Positions 11,082-22,110 of a stretch of DNA of 64,000 nt are shown here, piece after piece. A program made the translations under genes and the position numbers. The stretch lies in the NCBI GenBank assembly GCA_022494885.1, contig JAGVSM010004013.1, forward strand, positions 1 through 64,000, given 5' to 3'. The first letter of the stretch is position 1. Every line of letters begins with the position of its first letter. This DNA comes from Micrasema longulum. Its lineage: Eukaryota; Arthropoda; Insecta; Trichoptera; Brachycentridae. A model generated the notes under the pieces. The model made no database searches. It worked only from the letters and a program-made list of their open reading frames with translations, and had not been told where the DNA came from.

Positions 11082-11284
11082 TTTTATCGATTGTTGAACG
11101 GTATTGTCGATAATTCTGAGATTATGATGAGCATTGGTTTGTATGTTCCTGATAATTACCTAATACAGCGTCAGCATATTTTGTTTCATATTCCGATATC
11201 CAGGACCAACCTGCCAATGGTTATGCCTATTGGAAGGGCTACCGCTATGATGAACAACATCGCTCTAGTTCTTGATCTGTTTTA
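11070..11284 (+). pseudogene. Jockey-group LINE RT C-terminal part, segment 2
   Basis: Continues segment 1 after the insertion: THFYRLLNGIVDN, SIGLYVPDNYLIQRQH, HIPISRTNLPMVMPIGRAT, stop near 11283. The order (N-G-x-I-D-N, then Y-V-P, then R-T-N) is the diagnostic C-terminal tail of these LINEs. Confidence 0.75.
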
Positions 11285-11439
11285 AGTCTCTGAAGGGGTT
11301 TTCCGGAGCAGGATTCTCCTACTATTTTGACAAGAGTCTCTTTATGTATTTTTTGTCTTTTCATAATACCTATATATGTCTTGAATTTTTGTTTGTTATG
11401 TCCATTTTATTATAAATAAATAAATTGAATTTGCATAAT

Positions 11440-13960
11440 TATTCTCTACATAAATTTTAAACGTGATAAAACCCATTATTTTTATTATCCATATTACAAT
11501 TTGACTCAAGGGACAGAAACAACGGTCAATTTTTATGGCAAGCTTTCGCTCTAAATAATTATTACCAGTGTTCGGGTGCTTTTAAAATATTTTTTTTGCA
11601 ATTTTGCCAAACGGTTTATTTAGCAACTAATTATTGTAATTTCAATATACAACAAAAGAATCGATTGAGTAGGCTTTGAAGACGGTCCATCAAAATAATG
11701 ACCAACTATTGTTGGACACTTCCATAGATTGAACACAATGATTATTCCTCACTACGTTACACGTTTTTTGTTAGTTAATTCATAAACCATCTAACTATGT
11801 CACATAAAAATTCGTCAAAATGAGGCCAATGTTGTATGGATACCCAGTACAAAAGAGCACATTGTTATAATGCGTGTACGCTGAAAATCATAAATAAAAA
11901 AAAAACGAAATGGTACATGTAGCCGCACTTCAATGTCACCATTTTGTAAGAAATGATTCGTTTAATTTAGTGGAAACATGGCTTTGTTTAGGGAAATGTG
12001 AAAAATCCCATTCAGAGTCGTGTTTGCGGACACAATAAAAGTTTATTAAATTGTATGTCTTATTTGTTATTGCATTCCAAAACAAACAAAAATAACTTCC
12101 CACGCGAGAATAAAGTAATGTAAGTTTCGAAATGCGGAACAAGCCACTTAAATTAACCCTTTAAAACATAATAAGAACTTTATATTTATGAATGTTCATC
12201 GCGGGAGACGGAATTAACAGTTCACGATGGAGTCCTGATTTGTTTAATATGTATTGAATTTTTTCCTCTTATAATTGCATCTGTTTACAGCATATGTGAA
12301 TAATAATAGAATAAAATGATAAGAAAAAAAATCCCACATATGCATAGCCTGTGCTGGTGTGCTGGTGTACTGGTTACCTATACCTATACTGGTTTAATCA
12401 TTTTAACGTGACAGCAAAAATTTATGAACATAAGTGAACATACATAATGCACACACACATATCCATACACAACATACATGCGTATATACATACACATATA
12501 AAAAATACACAATATACATATTTTAGTACGAAAAACAAATAACCGAAAAATAACATATTTGGCTAGCAATTTAGCTAAAGAAATCAAGGACATCACTTCC
12601 CATGACGCATTTTTAATCATATTTTTTAAAGGTGTGATTGATTAAACTTTTCATGCCTCTCACATTATTAGTAAATACATTGTATAGGACTAGGAGCGAA
12701 GAAGAGTGCATGTCTCTGTCCTAATCTGGTTTTACAGAGGGGTACTTTGATTTGAAGGTGAAGCCTCTGACTGGTTCGATTGTGATTGGTTTTAAATAAG
12801 GTTTTTCGCGTATATATAAATTTTAAGGCCTGCACGCAATACACTCTTCTTATTTCAATTATTTCAGTTTCTTGAAACAAAGTATGAAATAGGAAGTAAC
12901 GATTGATTCGTTATTATATTAATTTCTTATTATTATTATTAGTGACTCAAATGTTAGTGCTTTTTAAACCAACGAAATCAAATAAATTATTTACCCAAAA
13001 AAACATTACTTAACCAAATACGTATAGCCTATTACTTACTGCCCAATATCAAAGCAAAATCTTAATCAAATAACTGAAATCAAAATGCTTTATGATTGAC
13101 GATTAAACCTTTCATTGGAAATGTCGTGACCTGATGTTTATAAGAAAAATCCGTCTGCTTCTTGGTAAAATGATTGTTGAATGTATGAGGATTCGGTTTC
13201 AATTATCGACAAGGCAAAAGCTTTAATTTCACTAGTGTTTTAAAGTCTCTCTCAATAATTTTACACTTAATATATGACTAAGACGCGGTTTAATTAGGGT
13301 GGTTTTCACGAAAATGGCGAAAAGTATAAATTATTCCACGTTATAATTATAATTACTTAGCACCATTAAAATCAAATAATACGAAGAATAAAATGAATAT
13401 ATTTTACACTTTTTAAAATTAATAAATTCACACGTTAAAAATGTATAATGGTGAAATACAAAAACGTGCTAAAATATTTATTATGGAACCAAAGTTTTGT
13501 TGATAATAAATTATCCAACAAATTGTCGAGTTCGCTTTTTGTGAAAAACACTGTGTAAAACGTGGGCTTACATTATGAAAAATTCGTTCAAGCTATTAAC
13601 TATCGCAGGTATACAAAGGGTTATCTGATGAAGTAAAATGTAAAAACTGCGTGGAATATTTAAATTTCGGTAGACTTTAAATGTGAGCGGATGTTTATTT
13701 ATAGTTAACACATACCTTAGATGCGGCCACCAGCCACCAGTTAGGAGTGGGGAGTGAGGAGTGAGCAGTTTGCAGCTAGGGCAGTTGCAGTTAAGCAGAC
13801 TGCGTGCTTTAGATTATTAACAGGAGTAGAATGAGGACCATTATTCTTCTCATAATAATTCTTTCAGAACAACATGACATACGCCGGCCTAGGAATCGAT
13901 CGGCGCAATTTGTGGGATACATACCTGAAAAAGAAAACAAACTAATTAAACAAATTATAA
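11440..13960. other. No gene seen
   Basis: AT-rich. A low-complexity cacaca/tacatatac stretch lies at 12440-12520. A short G-rich run of ggagtg-type units is at 13740-13770. No supported coding frame. Confidence 0.45.
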
Positions 13961-13969
13961 TAGAAACTA

Positions 13970-14400
13970 TTAACAAAATAAATTATAGTATATGAATTTA
14001 CAAAGAAAAAAAATAAACGAGTTTGAGATGAAAAAGTCACTGAGATTTGAGTATATTTTTTTTATTAATAGATTTTATAAAAAGTATATGTTATCACTGT
14101 AACTCTCCAAAAAAAGACACTAACTCTTGTGCTTGGAGAGTGACTTACACTGTTTTAGTGGTTTATTTATAGGAGTTTATATAATTTTAAATACGAGTAC
14201 ATGAAAAATAAAAATAAAAACATAGGATATATGAAGCAAAAACATAAAGCAATAATACATTAATACTAATTAAAATTTAATGTAGTTTTTACACGTGTTC
14301 AAAAAATTTCATTAGATTAACTTTAAATTTATTTATTGATATATTATTTTTAATAGTTTTTAGTTCATTGGGAAAATTATTATTTGTATATTAAAGTCAT
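13970..14400 (+). repeat. Dispersed repeat Y, copy 1
   Basis: 14090-14400 matches the reverse complement of 33000-33310 (ctctccaa hairpin region, gttcaaaaaa, tgatatatta). 13975-14030 matches 32904-32965 in the direct orientation. The two blocks therefore have different relative orientation in the two copies. Confidence 0.55.
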
Positions 14401-14627
14401 TTGAAATATTTGGAATGATACACGAAATTCGCCACAGTTAAGGAAACATTCCTTGCGATCATGAGAGTTTCAGCGTTGTTTATGGGGTTTGGCACTTCTC
14501 GAAAATCGTGAGGATTGCAGTCATCGTTAGTTCGCCGAGGGGAACCTGGTGGAGATCTGACGGAGGTCGAATACGCTGGATGAGAGGACGCTGCCTGTGG
14601 GGCGGGCAAAGCAGGTTTTTCAGCCAT
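14397..14627 (-). other. Unrecognised coding-like frame, Pro/Ser-rich
   Basis: Minus strand, ATG at 14627 in an acceptable eukaryotic context (cggcatgg), 76 codons. The first 35 residues are rich in Pro, Ala and Ser (MAEKPALPAPQAASSHPAYS, then VRSPPGSPRRTNDDCNP). GC content is visibly above its surroundings. It could be a 5' exon of a host gene or the start of an element gag protein. I do not recognise it. Confidence 0.3.
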
Positions 14628-14724
14628 GCCGTTTGAATGAGCATACTATGAATTCATTGATAATGCAAGTATGAAACAAACTTTTTATTGATTTGGTGTT
14701 TATTTTGTAGAACTCCATATTAAA

Positions 14725-15000
14725 ACTTATAATATTAGAAATCAAACACTGATTTGAGTCTACTGGACACTTTATTTTTATTTTTACAAATATAAAAAAT
14801 ATAAAAACAAAAATTTCGTGACAATTGTTTCGCCTTGTTAGAGCATTTTCAAACGAATGTGAAGATTAGATGGATTGGATGTCTTTATATAGTTATATAA
14901 TTCAAGGTACTTACATGTTTTTATATTTTTTATATTTGTAAAAATAAAATAAAGTGTTTAGTAGACTCAAATCAGTGTTTGTTTTCTAATATTATAAGAT
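14725..15000. mobile_element. Foldback element, arms about 80 bp
   Basis: 14729-14808 and 14918-14997 are inverted copies (gatttgagtctactggacac against the reverse complement of gtgtttagtagactcaaatc). The loop holds ttcgccttgttagagcattt. The same family forms the 650-bp palindrome at 58085-58745. Confidence 0.75.
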
Positions 15001-15039
15001 GAAAAAAACTGTTTTATATAATTGGATAGATCTTTAAAT

Positions 15040-15400
15040 TAACAGATTACAACAGAGATGAAGGCAATATAAAAGTCCTATCATCTACAGGGCTTATGAC
15101 CCGTCATTGGCTGGTTTAAGTGGCCACTTTACACACTGTGTAACATTTACCATTCTGCCCATATTTGAACATCTATATTCCTTCAATTCTTTCATCTGTT
15201 GATGTTTGTGAAGTTAAAGAGCTGAAACGTTTATTTATGTGGGTGAGATTTATGTGATTGAATTATTTCACCATCATACTAGGCAACGCCTGAAATTTTT
15301 ATTTTTCATTTTTTATGCTTCTACATGGACCAGGTGAAAGACCCCAGGGAGTTGAATCAAGTCCTTGTCTAAAAAAATTTGGACAAACTAAAAATATTGT
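15040..15400 (+). mobile_element. Family M copy
   Basis: Near-complete unit: ttacaacagagatgaaggc, core acagggcttatgacccgtca, tttacacactgtgtaacatt, gttaaagagctgaaacg, ggcaacgcctgaa, and an end ccccagggagttgaatc followed by ggacaaactaaaaatattgt. No open frame, so it is non-autonomous. Confidence 0.75.
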
Positions 15401-15954
15401 TGATCTTTAAATTCTTTTCAAAGGCCAAAAATATGATATTTAAGCCGTAAAAAAAGCCTGAAATTTAAAACCGTAAAATTTCTTACGTAAAAGTCGGACA
15501 GGCACTATTTATTTTAAACGAAAATGACGATTAATTAATCTAATATATTAAGTCACTATAATATATTGTTTCGGTACCTTTAAAATGTGAGTTAAACAAT
15601 AAGTTTGACAAATTATAGACGTGACAATGCCATTAATATCAGCCGTCTTTAAATTTGCATGCAACAAACAGTGGTATTAATGTACAAAATGACTGGGGTT
15701 TAAAAAGGAACGCGGTACAAAATGCAACATGAGATCAGTAAGTTAAATAATACAAAAAATTCATCATTCTCTGAACTAAGGAATTTGAAAATACAATAAT
15801 AAATATTTTAGGACAGCAGATTTTAAAATTAAGCATGTCCCCAATGATGACAACTGTTTTCGGGTCAAATCATTTACGTATTTCAAATAATCAAAAATAA
15901 TTATCACGGTAAAATATGTTAAAAAATCTGAATATTATTCAAAACTATTATCTC

Positions 15955-16510
15955 TCATTAACTTCAGGGTGCCTGGAAGAATGACTAGACAGATGCCACC
16001 GTTTTGTAGCAACAATTCACGGATAGTGTATACTTGTAATGCCGTATTAAACAGACTTCATGAATTCGGCAATAGTTATTCCCACGTATCTGATATATTT
16101 AGTGTAGGGTATTGTTCCTATAGAACAAACCTTTTAAACTTTTTCAAAGATGGTGAATGGTAATTGTATTTATTTATTTATGCATTTCATAATATATACA
16201 ATTTTTTGTTCACTTTGCCCAGCCGTATGAAACAGTACTTATGATTTTCTTGTTATATTACTTTTAGAAAAATATTATTTAATTCGTTTTTTACATTTAT
16301 TCTTGAATTGTTAAAACATTCTACTGAATGTGTTGTATAATTTTTAGGTTATTTTTTTTTTCATAAATCTTGTATAATTTTTAGGTTTAATTTTTTTTTA
16401 AATCTTGGGTAAAGGGAAATTCATGTTTAAAAAAAAATATTAATCCATATATGTTAGTATTATAAATTTTTGTAAAAGTTTATGTTAATAAAATAAAATA
16501 AAATAAAATA
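15955..16510 (+). pseudogene. Jockey-group LINE C-terminal tail and 3' UTR
   Basis: 15969-16160 encodes VPGRMTRQMPPFCSNNSR, LNRLHEFGNSYSHVSDIF and a terminal YRTNLLNFFKD before taa, matching the tail at 29010-29180. The 3' UTR contains gccgtatgaaacagtactta and ends in an (aaaat)n tail near 16510. The same 3' UTR occurs at 54790-55560. Confidence 0.75.
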
Positions 16511-16596
16511 CATCTTTGTTACTTTGGTGCGTCCAAATGTTGAATATTTTATACATCTTAGCTAATGTTAATAAATATAAGTAAATAAACACTTAC

Positions 16597-16800
16597 CGAT
16601 TTATTTAGTCTACCGGTTTCGAGACGTACCCGTCTCTTCGTCAGGACACTGACTACACCAACATACAAATACACCTTTATCTTCACCGTAGTATATGGAG
16701 GTGTATTTTAGTATTTGTATGTTGGTGTAGTGAGTGTCCTGGCGCAGAGGCGTGTACGTCTCGAAACCGGTAGACTAAAAAAGGTCGGTAACCTTATACT
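16597..16800. mobile_element. Palindromic repeat with two hammerhead-like cores
   Basis: Left arm 16597-16680 and right arm 16694-16790 are inverted copies. Each arm contains the stretch from gtgtcctg to gaaaccggtagac (minus at 16608-16649, plus at 16734-16775). The minus copy retains CTGACGA, a 6-bp stem (gagacg/cgtctc) and GAAAC. The plus copy has a mutated core (CTGGCGC). Confidence 0.65.
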
Positions 16801-17104
16801 GATATTTACAAACACTAGTTAAAATGTTTGACTACAAAGTTAATGCTTTAAATATAAATAATATTTTACACATCTATTATGGTCAAAGACTTCGGACATA
16901 GGACTAAAAGGACATGGTATTTTTTCGAAGTAGTAGAGATTAAGTTTTATAATTTGTCCAGCCTCGTAACTGTAATGCACACCCTACTTTATGAATACAA
17001 AATTTAGTTTTTAAATAATAAACTTCGTTTACCTTATCTTTTGAAGTCGATTTTTGCAATGAATATTTTACAATTAATAAATATATGTTATGAGTAAACT
17101 ATAT

Positions 17105-17520
17105 TTGTAATTTATTAATCTTAATGACTCCCGAGGGGGTGAAATCCAGTATTTTGTCTGCGAACATTTGGACAAACTCTAATATTGTAATGAAACCAAC
17201 TGGTCCAAGAAGAAGTTTAAAAATTGGAAAATTGTTTTCAGGCGTTGCCTAGTATGTGAAATAATTCAGTCAGATGAATCTTTTCACAACAATAAAGGTT
17301 TCAGCTCTTTAACTTTACTAAAATCAATAGATGGAAGTCTTGAAGAAATATGGATGTTTAAACATAGGCAAAGTGGTGAATGTTACACAGTGTGTAAAGT
17401 GGCCACTTAAACCAGCAAGTGACAGGTCATAAGCCCTGTAAATGCATAGACTTCCATATTCCCTTATTTAAGGTATTCTCCATCCCTGTTGTAATTTGTT
17501 AATAATAATGGACATAAACA
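17105..17520 (-). mobile_element. Family M copy
   Basis: Minus-strand unit with gggggtgaaatccagt, ggcgttgcctagtat, tttcagctctttaac, ttacacagtgtgtaaagtgg, gacaggtcataagccctgta and tccctgttgtaatttgttaa. No coding capacity. Confidence 0.75.
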
Positions 17521-17649
17521 TTATGAAAAAACATGCACGCGGATACAGGTAGGTTCCACCTTTCCTTCGGAAAATGTTTGATTTGGGTAATCTATCTATC
17601 GGTTATTTATCGATAATCGATTGTTCGACCTTCAATATTTCATTGTTTC

Positions 17650-17775
17650 TGGATTGGCACCGGAAGCGTAAGACTGATCCCCGAAACAGATGATCGAGCT
17701 ACGCTGCGTTCCGTTTACTAATGCAATGCACTATACACCACTAGGAACGAAAAGGTTAATAATGATGATGTATCT
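17650..17775 (+). repeat. SINE-C 3' fragment with (ATG)n tail
   Basis: aatgcaatgcactatacacc and a terminal aataatgatgatg match the SINE-C 3' end. Confidence 0.55.
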
Positions 17776-17958
17776 GTTTTGTAGTTAATCATGTAATCAA
17801 CAGTTGATCGAAATTAATGCATTCGTTGTAATTCTTAATTAAAAACCAATAGATACCTACTACATAAGTTGTTTAATGTATCAACATTTACAACATTATT
17901 TTTGGTACGTGTACTTGTACACACAAATCTGGATTTTCTCCCAAGGGGGAGTAGGTAT

Positions 17959-18259
17959 ATATTTTTTATTTATATCCCTACAGAGATAAGGTAATATTTA
18001 ACTTCAATATTAATACATAGATGGCGCTCCAATTCGCTTGTGGATGGTTTCTCAATTCGTAACATAAATACAAAAATCAAAAATGTTACCTGGTGTGGAT
18101 ATTCGCTAATAAGCGGAATGGGGAATGTTGTAGTACTTAAAGTGGCCACTTAACCCAGCCAATGACAGGTCATATAAGCCCTGTAAACGCTCGAATATCC
18201 ATAATCCTGAATTTGAAAAAAATCTACCTCATCTCTGTAGGGATATAAATAAAAAATAT
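17959..18259. mobile_element. MITE-like element with 29-bp perfect terminal inverted repeats
   Basis: 17959-17987 is the exact reverse complement of 18231-18259 (ends around tatatccctacagagat). Total length 301 bp, no open frame. The right half carries the family M core in minus orientation (ggccacttaacccagccaat). It is either a distinct MITE or a foldback of M ends. Confidence 0.75.
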
Positions 18260-18344
18260 CAACATTTACACGTGTTAAATAAGACTAAACATCTTAGCTG
18301 CACTTATGTGCATTCTGATTTTATAAGGAGTTGATAAGTTAAGT

Positions 18345-18595
18345 ATATTTCTAGTCTACAAAAACGTAGAACTAATATTGACTCCATATATATGTTCGGC
18401 ATACTAAATGGTATAATCGATGTTCCATCATTACTGGGACAAGTAAAATTCAATATTCCGACTCGTAGATTGAAAAACAATGAAGTACTGTTCATCGATC
18501 AGCATAGAACAAACTATGGCCTTAATTCTCCAATGACCCGACCCGTCTTTGTCGTATTGTTAACTCAAGACAAGATCTGGACTTTTTTGGTTTAA
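18345..18595 (+). pseudogene. Jockey-group LINE C-terminal tail
   Basis: The plus-strand frame includes FGILNGIIDVPSLLGQVKFN, IPTRRLKNNEVLFI and QHRTNYGLNSPMTR, the standard N-G-x-I-D, I-P, R-T-N-Y series. The stop is near 18593. The upstream RT is missing. Confidence 0.75.
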
Positions 18596-18747
18596 GTGTA
18601 CAGCGATTTAAATGAGCACTAAATAAATAGTCGTGTTTTAAACTAATCTTTTATTGAAATATTTAAATCTTATAAATTGTATACATGGACAATGTCCGTT
18701 AATAAATAAATAAGTTTAATGAATTGAGAGATTTAAATATCAATAGT

Positions 18748-19475
18748 ACGAACAAAACAACAAACAAACCATCACGCCGTTTCCCGTAAGGGTAGGCAGA
18801 GAGGATATAACGCCACATCACTCTATCTTGGCATCCAGATTTCGCTTCTTCTACATGCGTACATCTTCTCATGCACGCGCGCCGATTATTCCGACTTTTG
18901 ACATGTCCATCTTCAAGTATTTGTTGGATTCGGTCATGCCATCTCCTTCTCGGTCTTCCTCTTTTTCTGCATCCATCAACATTCGCATCGTTAATATTTT
19001 TAGCCGTTCTTTCGCTGTCCATTCGCTCTACATGTCCAAACCAACGCAGAGCTCCATTCTTGAATTTGTCGATAGTGCTTACCTCAGCCTTACATAATGT
19101 ACGGATCAGCCTACTTTCATCCCTGTTTTTCCAAGTCAATACTTCTTTCATAGTCCGGACTCCATTGTGAACTGCTAATTTTGCCTCTTGCGACAAACAT
19201 TTATTTGCCAAGGTTGAATTAAGTGCACCGTTCACTCTATTCCCGGCACTCACCCTCCTTTCAGTATCTTTCTCAGTATTTTCATCCTTAGTTAACATAC
19301 TTTTCAGATACACAAATTCCTCTACCTGTTTTAGTATAACGTATAACCCCATTCACAGTGATTTCACATTTAGTCATACTTTCATTTCTTTCAAAAACCA
19401 TCACATTCAATCTTCGACATTCATCAGCAAATCGCTTCCCTCGCATACATCGTAGACCTTTTAGTACGTAAACGT
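18748..19475 (-). mobile_element. RTE-like LINE (family E), 5'-truncated copy
   Basis: 3' end at 18748 in an (AAAC)n-like run, read on the minus strand as tgatgg then (gttt)n. 5' limit near 19470. Coding remnant 18780-19440. Confidence 0.8.
18775..19440 (-). pseudogene. Family E RT C-terminal part with internal deletion
   Basis: Minus strand. MVFERNESMTKCEITVNG, a frame change, QVEEFVYLKSML, ERRVSAGNRVNGALNSTLAN, LSQEAKLAVHNGV, then a jump to ESRLIRTLCKAEVSTIDKF, LRWFGHVERMDSERTAKNI, RKRGRPRRRWHD and ILSAYPYG. Compared with 50881-51720 about 40 residues are deleted after the H-N-G-V block without closing the frame, so 217 codons read through. The RT motifs with the catalytic aspartates are absent. 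Confidence 0.8.
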
Positions 19476-19924
19476 GTGTATATTGTATAAATTGCAAAGT
19501 GTTGAATTGTCTGGATTTGTGAGAAATTGACAAAGATGTATAAATTCAACAAATGCAGACAAAAAGCCGTTAAAGCTCCTTATACGAACGGACCACACAG
19601 GTCACAGCAATTGAATTTTACGAAATAGCTTTCGAATCGGCAATATAAAAGTTTATACATTCGTGTATGAACTATCGGCTGTAATAAAATGAACACAGAG
19701 GTATCATAAACCGTCTCGAGACTTGACATTCGTATGAAGCACATTATTCTGGGCGCGTACAACGAATTTCGATTTTATGTCTGGGGTTAAAGATTTTGGG
19801 ATAATAAGCTTATCTACTAGGTTCTCAAATTTTATTGAAAGTAAAATCTAAATTCAAAGAACATTAATATTTTATAGGATACGAACTGAATTTTATATGA
19901 AAGTTTACTGAATTACGCATTTTG

Positions 19925-20216
19925 GTTTTTTCTTCTTCTTTCTTGCCATATCAGGTCTCCCCGACGTTGGCGATCACTCTAGAGCAGGCATTCCGGTCCT
20001 GCACCAACTGGAACAGCCTCAACTGCCCTCAAACCCGCGCACTCCCGTCCACCGTCCAGTCGCGGATGTTTCTCAGCCAGGACATCTGTCGCCTTCCAAC
20101 TCCACGCTTTCCCTCGATCTTTCCCATCACAATAAGCTGTAGAAGCGCATATTTGCTCCCGCGCATGATATGGCCCAGATATGCGAGTTTTCTCTGTTTT
20201 AATGAAGACGGTAGTT
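19925..20216 (-). pseudogene. Family F RT C-terminus, downstream segment
   Basis: Minus strand reads LPSSLKQRKLAYLGHIMRG, LLQLIVMGKIEGKRGVGRRQ, SWLRNIRDWTV, then a tail near 19930. The L-G-H-I-M-R-G and G-R-R-Q-x-S-W-L motifs are the conserved C-terminal zinc-finger-adjacent region of RTE-type LINEs. Continuous with the segment beyond the insertion. Confidence 0.8.
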
Positions 20217-20773
20217 AATTCAACAATGTTTGAGTATGTCCAAATGCTTGCAGACTTGCTGGATATCCTCCCTAGGGAGTTAGTTATTCATATTTAAATT
20301 TATTTTAACAGAGAGGGAAAACATTTTTGAGAAGGGAATATGGTAGTCTAGGCATTTACAGGGCTTATGACCTGTCATTGGCTGGTTTAAGTGGCCACTG
20401 TGTAACATTCACCATTCTACCCATGTTTTAACACCCACATTTCCTCATCTTTTCCATCTGTTGACTTTTGTGAAGTAAAAGAGCTGAAACCTTTATCACG
20501 CGGGTGAGATTCATCCGGCTGAACCAAATCACCTACTAGGCAACACTTGAAAACAATTTTCCAATTTTTATACTTCTTCTTTTACCAGGTGGTTAATTCA
20601 ACAATGACAGTTGAGGAAATGTGGATGTTAAAACATGGGCAAAATGGTAAATGTTACACAGTGTGTAAAGTGACCACTTAAACCAGCTAATGACAGGTCA
20701 TAAGCCCTGTAAATGCCTAGACTTCCATATTCCCTTCTAAAAAATGTTTTCCCTCTCCGTTGAAATAAATTTA
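20217..20773. mobile_element. Family M insertion with 12-bp target duplication
   Basis: aagacggtagtt occurs at 20205-20216 and 20774-20785. The coding frame of the host LINE resumes exactly after one copy. The insert contains two M cores in inverted orientation (20295-20450 plus, 20600-20773 minus). Confidence 0.85.
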
Positions 20774-21230
20774 AAGACGGTAGTTCTTTTTCGGCACTGG
20801 CTCGTCTCAGCACCTCCACGTTGCCGTCGGTCACAAAATCTGTCCACGGAATTCTCAGCATTCTCCGGTAAAGCCACATTTCAAAAGCCTCTAATCGGTT
20901 CACGGAGTTCACCTTGAGAGTCCATGTAAACTACATGTCAACCCCGTGGAGCAGTATTGACCACACATAGCACTTGACCATCCTCTGTCTCAGATTTAAA
21001 TGAAGACTATCACTGCAGGAGAATGATTTCATGCCATTGAATGCTGATTGTGCTATCTCTATTCTGCATCTAATTTCCCTATCCGGATCCAGATCAGAAG
21101 TGATTTGACTGCCGGGGTATTTAAAGTTAGTCACTCTCTCGATTGTTTAGCCATTTATTCGCAATACAGCATTATTGTGAGGGTTTCGGCTAAACACCAT
21201 CATTTGGTTTTTTATTAGTGTTAAATAAAT
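20774..21230 (-). pseudogene. Family F RT, upstream segment
   Basis: Minus strand: FKYPGSQITSDLDPDREIRC, RIEIAQSAFNGMKSF, LNLRQRMVKCYVWSILLHG, a frame change, then EAFEMWLYRRMLRIPWTD and VLRRASAEKELPS. These are the thumb and connector blocks that follow the YADD palm motif, which is missing. One expected Leu in F-x-Y-L-G is Pro. Confidence 0.8.
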
Positions 21231-21579
21231 ACGGATGTTTTTTGTTAATATTTCTTGATAAAACTCCATAGTTAATGATTATGATTAAATATAATAAAAA
21301 GCTTAATCCCAATTTCGGTCCAAAAACTCCCAAAAATGAACTGTTTGGCAAACTAGTTGTAAATATTTATGTTTCTGTCCCCTGTCAAAACACTTATTTG
21401 ATCTTATCTCCAAAATATGTTAACAATAGTTTAAAAACTGTAAATGCTCAATTCACCAGTCTTGAAGATGCCTGCTTAGGCGAAAACGCTCGTTGGTCAA
21501 AACAATAAAAAGTAAAACTAAACCAAGAAGTTTCATTGATAAGTTTATTTATAATTTTATCATAATTACTACTACTACT

Positions 21580-21990
21580 ACTACCATCACGCCATTTCCC
21601 CGTAGGGGTAGGCAGAGAGAATGGACCGCCACACACGTCTATCCTGGCATACAATCCTAGCCTCTTCCACATTCATACATCTTGTCATACATGCCCTTCG
21701 GTTCTGTCTGCTTTTGACATGACCAGACTTAAGATTCTGGTTTATTTGATCATGCCACGTCTTCCTCGTCTAACGTTGCCGTTAATTTTTGCCATATATA
21801 CTTGTTTTATCATTCTCTCGTCGTCCATTCGTTCTACGTGACCAAACCATCTCAGAGACCCTTTCTTAATCTTATCAATTATACTTGTCTCAGATTTACA
21901 CTCTCGCCTGATTTCATCATTCGTAACCCTGTCATACATTGATTTCCCACACATTCGTCTAAGAGATCGCATTTCATAATCATTAAATAA
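21580..21990 (-). pseudogene. Family E LINE C-terminal copy
   Basis: Minus strand: MRSLRRMCGKSMYDRVTND, IIDKIKKGSLRWFGHVERMD, then RRGRRGMIK, a frameshift and the FSLPTPTGKWRDG-like end. The 3' end at 21567-21583 is a (GTA)n tract. 5' truncated near 21975. Confidence 0.8.
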
Positions 21991-22004
21991 ATACTATGTA
22001 CATC

Positions 22005-22110
22005 ATCGTCATCAAACCCTTATCCGCACCCAATGATGCATAGAGTACAGCGTTGATACGCCAACCGCAATGAATCTCGATCATGTGTTTCATGAAGGTA
22101 AGGTGCATAT
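22005..22110 (-). repeat. SINE-C 3' fragment
   Basis: catcgtcatcaaacccttat, then atgatgcatagagtacagcg and acgccaaccgcaatgaatct match the SINE-C 3' body in minus orientation. Confidence 0.6.

Larger units (their letters stand above)
9990..11430 (+). mobile_element. Jockey-group LINE copy, interrupted by a second LINE
   Basis: Coding parts at 10012-10352 and 11069-11284 are adjacent in the related copy at 57160-57985 and belong to one element. A 3' UTR runs to about 11430 with an (aaat)n-like tail. The foreign 10353-11068 is another LINE in the opposite orientation. Confidence 0.8.
19920..21230 (-). mobile_element. RTE-like LINE copy (family F), interrupted by family M
   Basis: Minus-strand coding parts lie at 20774-21230 and 19925-20216. 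The two join in frame across the insertion at 20217-20773. A different family from E. Confidence 0.8.

Noticed and set aside
12384..12620. Minus-strand frame of 78 codons
   Set aside because: Driven by a cacaca/tacata low-complexity tract.
18828..19170. Plus-strand open frames of 89 and 99 codons
   Set aside because: They are the antisense of the family E LINE coding region on the minus strand.
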